Of a DNA stretch of 64,000 nt, positions 49,656 through 59,157 are shown piece after piece; within the stretch, counting starts at the first letter, position 1, and every line of letters starts with the position of its first letter. Under the pieces are notes generated by a model, which was given only the letters and a program-made list of their open reading frames with translations, ran no database searches and was not told where the DNA came from. The DNA lies in the NCBI GenBank assembly GCA_977017575.1, contig CDRNVI010000002.1, positions 930,001 through 994,000 of the forward strand. The letters are read 5' to 3'. The stretch comes from Paramoeba atlantica (taxonomy: Eukaryota > Discosea). A program made the translations under genes and the position numbers.

Positions 49656-50480
49656 ATGGCATCCACCATTCCCTCCCCCGAGGCCCTCTTAACACTGGGT
49701 CAGTCTATGAACCTGGAGCGCTTTCTCCAGCTCCCCCGTGCGCATCGCGTCGCGGTCATCCCCTACTGCTCAGTCGAGGTCCGGCGTGAGATCGCGGCCC
49801 TGGCTAAGGAACCCTCGGCGGCCGTTGCCGAGGCCCCCGAAGACTCCACCCCGGAACTCTCCCTGCTCGACTTCAACAAATCCCCTGAAATCCTGACGCT
49901 TCACCGCGGGCCGACGGGCATCCATGCCGTTGCCGCGCGTGATCTCCGTGCGGGAGAAGAAATATATACCCTCCGAGGCCCTGTGCTGCCGTACGCAACC
50001 ATCTTTACCCTCCAGGTCACCCAGGGACTTCACATGAACCCCTATGATGGCTCCGAGTTCATTGCCCATGGGTGCCGTCCGAATATTCAGGTCGTGGTGG
50101 ATGAGCTCCCGGAGGGACCAAAGTGTGCGATCGGGCCCGAAGGTATCGAGGTCGCGAACAAGAATGAGACCCAGGACTTTATTCTCACTCACCCCTACGT
50201 GTTGCGCTGGATCACGTTGTGTGATATTCCTAAAGGTGCGAGTTTGAGTTTTAACTATCTAACGACGGAGTACGTCATGGATAAGCCCTTTGATTGCCTC
50301 TGTGGAGTGATGAAAACCGGAGACGTCTCTGGTGGAGGTCACCCGGAAGGGATTACGTGCTTTGGGAATATTAGTGGCTTCAAGTTTCTAAGTGCGCAAG
50401 ATCGTGCCGCGTTGGCCCCGTATATTACGCCAGTCGTAAAGCAGGCTGCAATTGCGGAGGGATTATTGAGTCAACCGTGA
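49656..50480 (+). CDS. SET-domain protein, putative lysine methyltransferase
   Basis: A 274-residue protein. SET enzymes methylate lysines on histones, ribosomal proteins or other targets. Seen: GPTGIHAVAARDLRAGEEIY at 85-104, the usual SET start; AHGCRPNI at 137-144 where N-H-S-C-x-P-N is expected (His kept one position off, N-H-S replaced); SLSFNYLTTEYVM at 196-208 with the conserved tyrosine; and a post-SET-like FDCLCG at 212-217 followed by a GxxxGFKFLS end. The altered NHSC motif may weaken AdoMet binding. The first 80 residues are a helical extension. GC-rich; starts C-rich after a pyrimidine tract. Confidence 0.75.
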   Translation: MASTIPSPEALLTLGQSMNLERFLQLPRAHRVAVIPYCSVEVRREIAALAKEPSAAVAEAPEDSTPELSLLDFNKSPEILTLHRGPTGIHAVAARDLRAGEEIYTLRGPVLPYATIFTLQVTQGLHMNPYDGSEFIAHGCRPNIQVVVDELPEGPKCAIGPEGIEVANKNETQDFILTHPYVLRWITLCDIPKGASLSFNYLTTEYVMDKPFDCLCGVMKTGDVSGGGHPEGITCFGNISGFKFLSAQDRAALAPYITPVVKQAAIAEGLLSQP

Positions 50481-51185
50481 GTGAGAACAAAATAGAGAAA
50501 CTTGTAGTAAATTATTGTAGATTGACTGCAGTAGAAATACTTTTTGGACCTCCTTAATAAAAATGAATGATTTTCCATAAATATTCTCTTTTGCTTCTTT
50601 CACTTTTGCCACAGTTGGCTTAACAATATTTTTTCTTTTTTAATCCTTTTCAACATAACACCGCTACTGGATTAACCTAACTCATGCGTAGCAAAATTGT
50701 TTCTTGTGACCAATACTAAATAAACTTTATAATGCATCGCAGAAAAACGATTTAATACCTCCTATGTCGCTAATTCATAAATAGTTCTGAAACGTACACG
50801 TATTCACAACAAAGTTTTAACCATGGAAATTCTTTTAAAAATATTTTTTGTTGACTGTTATAAAGGCATTATTTTGGTTTATTGGCTTTTATACACAAAT
50901 TTTTAATTATCTGGCGTTCATTTGAAGGTTTGTCGAATCTTGTTTTGCTAACCTTATAACAACAAGGTAAAAGTACAAAAGAGTTAAAAAAATCGAGTGA
51001 TTGCAATCCGGAGGTACAAAAATAATGACTTGTTATTTTTCTATTATTAAGAAACAATCTCTATCCTATATGGCATTGAAAACTTTGGTCGCATGGCATT
51101 GAATTTTTTACTTGCACTTATTTTTTGGTATCCCTTTCGTCATTACCTTTTGGTAAATAAATTTGTTTTTCTACACATTACTCTT
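50481..51185. other. AT-rich intergenic stretch
   Basis: About 700 bases, AT-rich, no gene recognised. An in-frame ATG at 51093 would extend the next gene by 31 mostly hydrophobic residues. Confidence 0.4.
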
Positions 51186-52007
51186 ATGGGATTTCTAGAC
51201 GACTCGTCAGCATCCAACAAAGCGCTCTTACAATGGTACCGACAGGAGATCGAGAGATTACAAAAAGTAGTAAGCGATCTGACCGCCGAAAATGCGCATC
51301 AACGTACCATTTATCATAGGCAAATTGAACAAACTCTCGCACAGCATTTGCAGCAAACTCCAAAAAGCACACTTGTCGATGTCAAACGCCTGCTAAAGGA
51401 CTTTCGGAGTGCTTTCGGGTCACAGAAAAATAATTCGGTACCTTCATCAACTGCAACGGCTACTGTTGACTCCGTTTGTTCTAAAACTTTAAAGCCCGGA
51501 TCCCATACGCTGCACACATCGATCCGATCTCAACCCTGTGCACCTTCGCCGAAGGATACTCAACGTCTTTTAGGAAAACTTGCGCTACATCTAAAACGAG
51601 GTCGAGAAATCGATAGAATGAATTGCTCTGAAAAAATCTGTGAGGAGAAACTGGAAGCGGAAGCCAATGTGCCTTCCGAACATGAGCGTCCTTGCTATTC
51701 CTACAAAAAACACCGACCCATGGAGCTCCTGCAACGTGCAGTCTCTCTCCCACGAAATACGACAACTGAGACTCAGGCACCCTCTTATCTTTTTGAAGCC
51801 TTGCTCGCTTCCACAGCGTCTCGTTCGGTTAGCCAAGTACCATCTGACTTTTCTTCTACCGCACCTCACCAGGGAAATTCTCGTCGCTGCGGTACGGTGG
51901 GTCGACGTGTGCCCACTCCCTCCCCCACACCTTGTCGACGAAGCGTGACTCCTCCCACTTCCCATAACCGTGGAAGCGCTCCGCGCGAACTAAACGTGGA
52001 TGCTTAG
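51186..52007 (+). CDS. Protein with N-terminal coiled coil and disordered tail, unknown
   Basis: A 273-residue protein from the preferred ATG at 51186 (MGFLDDSSASNKALLQWYRQ). A coiled coil spans about 10-75 (EIERLQKVVSDLTAENAHQR). The rest is Ser/Thr/Pro-rich, basic and probably disordered, ending PSPTPCRRSVTPPTSH, with several S/T-P sites that could be kinase targets. An ATG at 51093 would add MALNFLLALIFWYPFRHYLL..., a hydrophobic helix; whether it is used depends on the leader splice site. No family recognised. Confidence 0.5.
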   Translation: MGFLDDSSASNKALLQWYRQEIERLQKVVSDLTAENAHQRTIYHRQIEQTLAQHLQQTPKSTLVDVKRLLKDFRSAFGSQKNNSVPSSTATATVDSVCSKTLKPGSHTLHTSIRSQPCAPSPKDTQRLLGKLALHLKRGREIDRMNCSEKICEEKLEAEANVPSEHERPCYSYKKHRPMELLQRAVSLPRNTTTETQAPSYLFEALLASTASRSVSQVPSDFSSTAPHQGNSRRCGTVGRRVPTPSPTPCRRSVTPPTSHNRGSAPRELNVDA

Positions 52008-52342
52008 ATCAAAGGCGAAAGACAAACAATCATCATAAAAACAAGTACTTCCTCGTTTAGTTTCTTCAAAATATTTTTTGTTATCCGCCTTTTTTTGTTT
52101 CTGGTCGACAAGTTTACTACGTTGAGGTTTACTACGTTGGGTTTTTTAGCCGACTAATGAGACAATCGTGTGATACATACAATTGTACCCATAGCACACG
52201 AATAGTAAAGAATGTATCATCATCTTGACTTTAACTTTTTTTTGTTTGCGATAAAATAGCTCAATATTAAGTATTCTGTAAATCTTATTCCGTTATTCTT
52301 ATTGAAGAATCTCTCTAAAATCCACTTGTTAATTTCTCCTAA
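52008..52342. other. Intergenic stretch before the H1 array
   Basis: About 335 bases, AT-rich with several T runs. ACGTTGAGGTTTACTACGTTG is partly repeated near 52120-52140. No gene recognised. Confidence 0.4.
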
Positions 52343-52567
52343 ATGGCTGCTCCTGCTAAAAAGGCTGTGAAAAAGACCGTTAAAAAGGCGAAGAAGCCCG
52401 TCGTTAAATCACGAAAAGTACAAGCCAAGCGAGCAGTAAAGTCCAAGAAAGCCAGTCCGGCCAAGAAATCGGCTACTAAAAGCAAGAAAAGCCCTGTCTC
52501 GAAGAAGAGTCCCGTGATTAAAAAGAAGTCGTCTCCCAAAACTAGTGCAAAGAAGACTAAAAAATAG
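52343..52567 (+). CDS. Histone H1-like protein, copy 1
   Basis: A 74-residue protein made almost wholly of Lys, Ser, Ala, Pro and Val (MAAPAKKAVKKTVKKAKKPV). It lacks the winged-helix domain of animal H1 and equals only its C-terminal tail, as in kinetoplastid and many bacterial-type H1s. It would compact chromatin by charge. It shares KSRKVQAKRAVKSKKASPAK with copies 2-4. First of four tandem genes on the same strand spaced about 520-540 bases apart. Confidence 0.82.
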   Translation: MAAPAKKAVKKTVKKAKKPVVKSRKVQAKRAVKSKKASPAKKSATKSKKSPVSKKSPVIKKKSSPKTSAKKTKK

Positions 52568-53109
52568 GAAAAGTCGAGAAACTCTTAGTTCAAACGATTC
52601 CTAGAACCGAAAGAAAGCTGTGTCCTTAAAATTTAACACAAATTTGTTCTTTAAAATATACAAAAATATTTTTATGCAACATAGGCTATGATATGAAGTG
52701 CTATGATAGCACTTACAATATAAATCATAACAAGTCAACTGTAGATCTGTAGTTGGACCAGCGTAATAGTAGTAAAAAACTCTCGCTGCTTTTTAATCAT
52801 CGGTAAAAACCATCGGTAAAAAAAAGTAAATATAATATGTATTATGTTTTGTAGTTTCTTTTATATACATGTATAAACTAGTGTGTGTTTTGACATTCAC
52901 CCTTTATCGAATTTAGAAAGTTGTGCAATTATCGAACTTCAATTAAAGCGTGGCTAAGAAAAGCCATTTATCCAGGTACTATCCAGGCAACGATAGGTTA
53001 AATTTTTCTTTAACATGTTTCTTGCATTTTTCGTGTCGTTTCAATAGTTACGATTGAAAAAGATGTAGTATTGGTATATTTTTATCTTTTGTTTTTCATT
53101 TGTAGCATA
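52568..53109. other. H1 array spacer 1
   Basis: About 540 AT-rich bases with no gene. The end has a long T-rich tract and GTAG six bases before the next ATG, a clear trans-splice acceptor candidate. It is not obviously similar to the other spacers. Confidence 0.5.
53104..53105 (+). promoter_or_regulatory. Candidate trans-splice acceptor AG before H1 copy 2
   Basis: A tract of about 35 bases rich in T (53070-53103), then TGTAG, then the ATG at 53110. Pyrimidine tract plus AG close to the start is the kinetoplastid leader-addition signal. A similar tract and CTTAG precede the ATG at 53895. Inferred from position only. Confidence 0.5.
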
Positions 53110-53367
53110 ATGACTGCTCCTGTTAAAAAAATTGTGAAAAAGAGCGCGAAGAAACCGGTAGCTCCAAAGAAACAGGTCTCAAAACCACGTAAAGTACAGG
53201 CTAAGCGCATTGTAAAGTCTAAGAAAACGAATTCAGTCAAGAAAGCATCAACTAGAAAGAGTCCGGTCCCAAAGAAGAAGTCAGCTACTAAAAAAACAAC
53301 TGTTAAAAAAGGTTCGGCTAAAAAGAAATCTTCCCCAAAATCTACCGCAAAAAAGTCGAAGAAGTAG
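53110..53367 (+). CDS. Histone H1-like protein, copy 2
   Basis: An 85-residue Lys-rich protein (MTAPVKKIVKKSAKKPVAPK) of the same plan as copy 1, with the shared core KPRKVQAKRIVKSKKTNS and a longer Lys/Ser/Thr tail ending KSTAKKSKK. No globular domain. The ATG at 53110 follows the AG site at 53104. An open frame upstream (from 53071) is not needed. Confidence 0.82.
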   Translation: MTAPVKKIVKKSAKKPVAPKKQVSKPRKVQAKRIVKSKKTNSVKKASTRKSPVPKKKSATKKTTVKKGSAKKKSSPKSTAKKSKK

Positions 53368-53894
53368 TGTAGTGCATTAAGGTATCTTAATCGAGATATT
53401 CTGTGTATATTAAGTTTTTTTAGCAATCTTCCTTTTTTATAGTGTCAAAAGTAGATTTTCTCTTAAGATTCTAAAAATCTTTTCTCGTAATTTTCACAGG
53501 TTACATGCCTTTTACGAGCGTGATAGGAGCTGTATTTTTCTTAATGTATTGTATGTAGTGTTTGCTCAACGCTGTTTTTAAGCCGAATAATTTCGTAAGA
53601 ATGATACATTATTAAATATTTACAATGGTTTTCCGCATACAATATAAACTTATAGGTTTTGGTGAATTCAACCTATTTAAAGGTATCAATACTGACAAGG
53701 ATACATAAAAATGCGCTTTTCACAAGGATCGTACTTGATTCCAGACCTTGTTTTCACCTCATTAGCTGTCTTCAATCGTGTCTTTAGTTTATTGAAACTT
53801 GTATATTTTTGAAAGCATGCACTTGGTATGTAAGGTCACTGGTGTTCTCGTCTGTTTATTATTGTTATTATTCTCTTTGTAAACTTAGAATTCA
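53368..53894. other. H1 array spacer 2
   Basis: About 527 AT-rich bases with no gene. Ends in a T-rich tract and CTTAG nine bases before the next ATG. Confidence 0.5.
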
Positions 53895-54158
53895 ATGGCA
53901 GCTCCCGCTAAGAAGGTCGTCAAAAAGGTATCAAAGAAGCCTGTGGTATCAAAAAAGGCTGTTGTCAAGTCGCGAAAAGTGCAAGCAAAGCGCTCAGTAA
54001 AATCCAAGAAAGCTAGTCCGGCCAAGAAATCGTCTACCAAGACCAAAAAAAGTCCAGCCTCGAAAAAAAGCCCCGTGTCTTCAAAAAGCTCAGCTAAGAA
54101 AGGATCTGCAAAAAAGAATTCCTCTTCCAAAACTAGCGCCAAGAAATCAAAAAAATAG
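53895..54158 (+). CDS. Histone H1-like protein, copy 3
   Basis: An 87-residue Lys-rich protein (MAAPAKKVVKKVSKKPVVSK). It is closest to copy 1, sharing KKASPAKKS and the ending KTSAKKSKK-like tail, and carries extra Ser-Lys repeats. The clearer pairing of copies 1 and 3 and of 2 and 4 (MAAPAKK versus MTAPVKK starts) suggests the array grew by duplication of a pair. Confidence 0.82.
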   Translation: MAAPAKKVVKKVSKKPVVSKKAVVKSRKVQAKRSVKSKKASPAKKSSTKTKKSPASKKSPVSSKSSAKKGSAKKNSSSKTSAKKSKK

Positions 54159-54675
54159 TCTCCAAATATTAGGAAGCGTAGTATTAATACAATAAGCTAG
54201 TAAGATACACAAAACATTGAATGGGAACAATGCATACTGCTAGTCAAGAATAGTTTAACACAAAAATGTGACCGTATTAGCTACCACTTATTTAGTTTAC
54301 GGTCTTAACTTCATTGTATAGTCTTAGCTTTATACAATGCAATATTTTTTTAGGATTTAGGCATGAAAAATATGCTCATATGCTCTTCTGTTATCACATC
54401 TAATTCTTTTTTTATCCTAGTGATATTGTTTTGCATCGTTAATTTTGAAAGAACTGTACAACTTGTTTACTATTACGCTGAATTGTGAATTATTTATGTA
54501 GATACACTGTAACTGTCATGTGCTACGTTGAACTAGTGCTACACTGCATACTAAAGGGCTTGAATCATTATCATTGCTTATGAAATCCTTGGTAATCAAA
54601 GACAATCTATGAAGGTTCACTATTTTTTCTATTTGTACTCTCGGTTATATTCTAATTGTATTTTCTCGATTGAAC
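54159..54675. other. H1 array spacer 3
   Basis: About 517 AT-rich bases with no gene recognised. Confidence 0.4.
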
Positions 54676-54936
54676 ATGACAGCTCCAGTCAAAAAAGTAA
54701 AAAAGGCTGTTAAGAAAGTTGCAAATACTGCACCTAAGAAATTGATTTCTAAATCCCGTGAAGTGCAGTCTAAGCGTGCTGTGAAATCTAAGAAGTCTAG
54801 ACTAGTTAAAAAATCCGTTACCAAAGGCAAGAAGAGCGCAGTTTCGAAAAAGAGTCCCATTGTTAAGAAGGGTTCGATCAAGAAAGGACCTGCGAAAAAG
54901 GTTATCTCTAAAAGTTCTAAGAATGTCAAGAAATGA
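54676..54936 (+). CDS. Histone H1-like protein, copy 4
   Basis: An 86-residue Lys-rich protein (MTAPVKKVKKAVKKVANTAP), the most diverged copy. The core reads KSREVQSKRAVKSKKSRLVK, with an acidic E where the others have K, and the tail has more Val, Ile and Gly. ATG at 54676; two codons upstream lack a start. Confidence 0.8.
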   Translation: MTAPVKKVKKAVKKVANTAPKKLISKSREVQSKRAVKSKKSRLVKKSVTKGKKSAVSKKSPIVKKGSIKKGPAKKVISKSSKNVKK

Positions 54937-55611
54937 AAGCGGGGGAATGGCGCATATCCCGAATGTAAGCGAGTTATTCACTTTCAGCTTAATCTTCAAA
55001 TATAGATGGAGCAATAGTTCAGCGTAGCGCATGGCAGTTAGAGTGTACATAAAGTGTAAGTTACAGTGTGTTACATGTACATCTACATGTATATCTAGTA
55101 AAGTAATATAATATAATAATGTATTATCTATAGTAGTAATGTTATTTAATAGTTGATGTTTTTTTCTAGTTTAATGTATGGAGTTAAGTTACTTAACTCC
55201 ATTCGTACTCAAAGTACGAATTGTTGGTTCGTACCACGGAGATAACATTATGGGCAATGATTGCTGAGACATTTTAATCAGGGTAGAAAACTTTTCTCAC
55301 ACTTTTAAAATTTCTAACTTATCTCTACAGGTAAGTCTTCTCACTGATTTTGTTATAACGTATGTAGAATTGCGCTTTGAATCTCTACATCATAAAAGGT
55401 TACTATAGCACGCCAAAATATTCCTTTTCCTCAAGATCGGATACCGAAAAACCGAGAAATTGATTGTATGATGTTTTATTGCACGATCTTTATTGAAGCT
55501 TTTTAGACACCATTATGAGCTTCTGCCGGCTCCCAATCACTCTCCTTTGTCCTCCGTGACTTCTCTCTCCTTACTCCCTCCCCCACGCCCGCACTGCCCC
55601 CCCCCCACTGA
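54937..55611. other. Intergenic stretch with two perfect hairpins
   Basis: About 675 bases with no gene. Two adjacent palindromes, GGAGTTAAGTTACTTAACTCC (about 55180-55200) and ATTCGTACTCAAAGTACGAAT (about 55201-55221), could form stem-loops, perhaps in the 3' untranslated region of the last H1 gene. The 100 bases before the next ATG turn C-rich. Confidence 0.5.
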
Positions 55612-56832
55612 ATGAAATGTCCCCGTATCCATTCCACCCTCGGCTTCACCTTCCTCCTCGCCTGGCTCATCACCCTTGGCGTTCTCCTCGTCACGCTGTG
55701 TGTCACCGTCTCCCCCACCTCCTTCCAACCCGTCGCTGTGGTCTCTCTCTTCCACGACACCCCGGAGGTGTTGGAACTTAGCGGATTCCCCTCTATCGAG
55801 TCCCACTCCCCCTCCGTGGGTGCCCTCCCACGCTGTCCGTGGTACGTGCTGTTCTACGCGCCCTGGTGTGCACACTGTCGGCGTGAGGCCCACACATATA
55901 AACAACTTGCGGTGAACATCTCACGCCAGGGCGACAACCCCACACACATTGCTGCCGTGGACTGCTCCCTCTATGGACGACACTTCGCGGAGGCCACCAT
56001 CGAGGCCTACCCCACGTTGTACTACGGAGGGCGCGAGAGCTGGAGAGAGGTGGATCTGCCGGACGGGGACTTGTCTCGGGTTTTCTCGGTGGGTTCCGCA
56101 GGGGGGGAACCCAACACGGAGGCGAGTCGTGCCCCGTTGTTGTGGGAACAAAACCATACCGCCACCCGGGTATGTGTGGCCTCACGAAATGAGGCGGTCG
56201 ACCGCCGACGACAGCTCCCCCGTACCAATGCGGTGTTTGTTCCCCGGGTGGGGTGGTACAATTACTACCAGAGTTTTTATGCCGCGTTGCAGGAGGAGGT
56301 GGATCCACACACCCGGGAGCTCGCGAGTAAGCTTCCGAAAGAGCACTGTGACTCGGATACAGAGGTGGGCTCTCCGGTGTGTGTGTATATGAAATTCCGT
56401 GCCGCCGCCCTGGCAGGGGTCCCGGAATTACAGTATACGTTAGCACCGGATCCGCTGACGGACTGCGGGTACACTTGTGGTCTGTGGTTGCTCTTTCATC
56501 GAATGATACAAGCCCCGGAGGCTCTTGAAACGCTGGATGCGATACGGAGTTACGTCCTAACTTTTTTTCGTTGCACTGCGTGCCGGGATCACTTTCGGAA
56601 GATTCCCTACACCCCGAATCGGAGCTCTGGGGCACGAGAGGATGAGGCGAGGCTGTGGTTGTGGCGGTCGCATAACGCGGTGAACCTCCGTTTAGGCAAA
56701 GCTCATTTTCCCTCCCCCTCGCAGTGTCCAGAGTGTGTAGATGAGAACACGACATTGGATTTTCTGAGCACGTATTATGGTCCCATGCCGAACACTCCGA
56801 AAAAGAGATGGTTTGGCTTCTTTCCATGGTAG
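55612..56832 (+). CDS. Quiescin-type sulfhydryl oxidase (QSOX)
   Basis: A 406-residue oxidase. QSOX makes disulfides in secretory proteins, passing electrons from a thioredoxin domain through an Erv/FAD domain to oxygen. Seen: an N-terminal hydrophobic segment at 11-32 (signal anchor or signal peptide), a thioredoxin domain with WCAHC at 85-89, and an Erv-like domain with CGYTCGLWLLFHRM at 285-298, the active CTAC at 321-324, WLWRSHNAVNLRLG (the FAD-binding H-N-x-V-N) at 349-362 and CPEC at 372-375. All redox cysteines are kept. QSOX usually has a second hydrophobic anchor near the C-terminus; here it is absent and the protein ends FGFFPW. GC-rich with C-to-G codon switch. Confidence 0.9.
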   Translation: MKCPRIHSTLGFTFLLAWLITLGVLLVTLCVTVSPTSFQPVAVVSLFHDTPEVLELSGFPSIESHSPSVGALPRCPWYVLFYAPWCAHCRREAHTYKQLAVNISRQGDNPTHIAAVDCSLYGRHFAEATIEAYPTLYYGGRESWREVDLPDGDLSRVFSVGSAGGEPNTEASRAPLLWEQNHTATRVCVASRNEAVDRRRQLPRTNAVFVPRVGWYNYYQSFYAALQEEVDPHTRELASKLPKEHCDSDTEVGSPVCVYMKFRAAALAGVPELQYTLAPDPLTDCGYTCGLWLLFHRMIQAPEALETLDAIRSYVLTFFRCTACRDHFRKIPYTPNRSSGAREDEARLWLWRSHNAVNLRLGKAHFPSPSQCPECVDENTTLDFLSTYYGPMPNTPKKRWFGFFPW

Positions 56833-57491
56833 AAATCACCTCGGACGGCATGAAGCTCGCGTTCTTACAGTATGTGGGTAATGTGCATTGTAGAGGGCAC
56901 TCTTCCCAAAATCGCAATGATCTTGAAGTGATGCAGACGAATACAATACGAATATACAATACGAGTGTACTTTCGTACACTCGCTAAAACTCTTGAAAGA
57001 AGAACATGGCATTTCTTGCAATAGTGGGCAAGTGACAAAATCACGACTGCAAGTCATTGCTTTTTTCTGACGTGAACTCCGTTTATGATCTTATTTTCGA
57101 AGGTTGAATACGTTTTCTGCTCCTACCGGATCATAATTCCGCTTTTTTTCTATCGTGGGTGACTTATTCCCCCACAGGTGAAGACTAGCAGATGGCTTGA
57201 GAAGCTTTAATTCTTGTCTACGTCGGACCCTTTCCTCTTTTTCTCGTGGGGTACCCTTTCCTACAGTGGATCGCAAGCTCTGGTACAATGTACGAATGTA
57301 CTACAACAGTACTCAGAAAATTGTGGTCTGTTTTCTTATTTCTCTTAGAAGATGGTTTTAATTTAAAACTTTTAAACTCGTCTATTCCTTTAACTCTTTT
57401 TTCCCTTGATTTTTTACAGAATGCTTCTTGCGTTGTGTAGGATTTCGTGCAGTTTATAGTTCTCTGAAATTTCGTCTTACAATATTACCGC
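56833..57491. other. Intergenic stretch
   Basis: About 660 bases, no gene recognised. A pyrimidine-rich tract ending TTTTTTACAG near 57410-57419 is a candidate leader acceptor for SRP54. Confidence 0.4.
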
Positions 57492-58997
57492 ATGGTATTA
57501 CATGAGCTGGGGCACAAGATCGCGGGTGCCCTGCACAACTTTCACAAGCACGCCATTGTAGGCGATGAGGAGATTGATCTTCTTCTGAGAGACATTGGTA
57601 ACGCGCTGATGCAGTCGGATGTCAATGTAAAGATAGTGATGAAGCTTCGCAAAGACATTAAGACCCAACTGATGCTTACAGAAAACCAGGCCGGAGGTTT
57701 TAGTCGGCGTAAACTCGTTCAGAAGGCCGTTTTTGATGCAATTAAACAGATGATTGACCCTGGAGTGAAGGCCTATCAACCCAAACGAGGACAATCGAAC
57801 GTAATTATGTTTGTCGGGATGCAAGGCGCAGGGAAAACCACTTCATGCACGAAATACGCTTCCTATTACCAGCGAAAAGGCTTTAAAGTAGCACTGGTGT
57901 GCGCTGACACGTTTCGTGCGGGGGCATATGATCAGCTAAAACAGAATGCTTTAAAGGCTAGAGTTCGATTTTACGGCAGCTTTGCTGAGGGCGACCCAGT
58001 GGCCCTTGCCACACAGGCAGTAGAGACCCTCAAGACGGAGGGGGTGGAAATCATTATTGTGGACACCAGTGGCCGTCACAAACAGGAGGAGGCACTGTTT
58101 GTAGAGATGCAAGAAATTCGGGATGCTATTCAACCCCGTGACATTGTCTATGTCATTGATAGCACGAATGGTCAAATGGTGCAGGAGCAGGCGGCAGCAT
58201 TTCAAAAGTTTGTTCCCGTCGGGTCCATTATTCTTACCAAGCTTGACGGCCACGCAAAAGGAGGGGGCGCGCTCAGCGCCATAGCAGTTACCGGGAGCCC
58301 CGTCATTTTTTTGGGAGTCGGCGAGCACTATGACGAGTTTGAGCCTTTCAATGCGCAAAGTTTTGTAAGTCGTCTTCTGGGCTTTGGCGACGTGGAAGGC
58401 TTGGTGGACGCGTTAAAGGACAGTGGGTTTGATGAGAAATCCGTGTTATACAAGCGTTTTGCAGAAGGGTCCTTTACGTTGCGCGACATGTACGAACATT
58501 TGGAAAATGTGATGAAACTAGGACCTATGAACAAAGTTTTGGAAATGATGCCCGGACTTGCGATGACCGACAGCCGTGGTCGCGGGGAGCAAAACACTTA
58601 CCAGTTGAAATGTTATATGACTATTATGGATAGCATGAACGAAGCTGAGTTGGACGCCCCAAATGTGAAGAAGTTTTTTACACCAAGTCGACTTGCTCGA
58701 ATCTCGAATGGGAGTGGAAGGGCAATGTGGGAGGTGCAGGATCTACTAAAATCTTATAATAAGTTTGACGATATGGTACGGAAAATGGGTAAAATGAATT
58801 TTAAGCAGCTAACTAAGGATCCAAGTTTGCTATCCACACACACAGGGCAAGAGCAAATGTCGAAGCTTGCTCGAGCCATGGACCCTCAAATGTTGCGACG
58901 CATGGGTGGGGTGTCGGGACTGCAAGCTATGATGAAACAACTTTCTGAGTACGAATCAAGTGGGAAAAGTGAGAAAAAAACTGGAAAAACTCGTTGA
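57492..58997 (+). CDS. SRP54: Signal recognition particle 54-kDa GTPase
   Basis: A 501-residue SRP54, which binds signal sequences and 7SL RNA and docks ribosomes on the ER. Seen: the N domain (1-95), then GTPase motifs GMQGAGKTT (109-117), DTFRAGAYDQL (139-149), DTSGRH (191-196) and TKLDGHAKGGGALS (249-262), then a methionine-rich M domain (from about 330: LGPMNKVLEMMPGLAMTDS, MLRRMGGVSGLQAMMKQL). All motifs intact and length normal. Ends with a Lys/Ser tail. The neighbouring QSOX also serves the secretory pathway, probably by chance. Confidence 0.96.
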   Translation: MVLHELGHKIAGALHNFHKHAIVGDEEIDLLLRDIGNALMQSDVNVKIVMKLRKDIKTQLMLTENQAGGFSRRKLVQKAVFDAIKQMIDPGVKAYQPKRGQSNVIMFVGMQGAGKTTSCTKYASYYQRKGFKVALVCADTFRAGAYDQLKQNALKARVRFYGSFAEGDPVALATQAVETLKTEGVEIIIVDTSGRHKQEEALFVEMQEIRDAIQPRDIVYVIDSTNGQMVQEQAAAFQKFVPVGSIILTKLDGHAKGGGALSAIAVTGSPVIFLGVGEHYDEFEPFNAQSFVSRLLGFGDVEGLVDALKDSGFDEKSVLYKRFAEGSFTLRDMYEHLENVMKLGPMNKVLEMMPGLAMTDSRGRGEQNTYQLKCYMTIMDSMNEAELDAPNVKKFFTPSRLARISNGSGRAMWEVQDLLKSYNKFDDMVRKMGKMNFKQLTKDPSLLSTHTGQEQMSKLARAMDPQMLRRMGGVSGLQAMMKQLSEYESSGKSEKKTGKTR

Positions 58998-59157
58998 TTC
59001 TTCTGTATATTTTCTTGTACGTTATTTATTATTTTAAACTTTTAATGTTGTACGTATTGGTAATCAAGCAGAAACGCTTCCACTAGCCCACATTTAGAGA
59101 GAGGGTCATAATCAAGATTCCTTTATGGCTTAACAATAGTATTTTTTTACATGCAAA

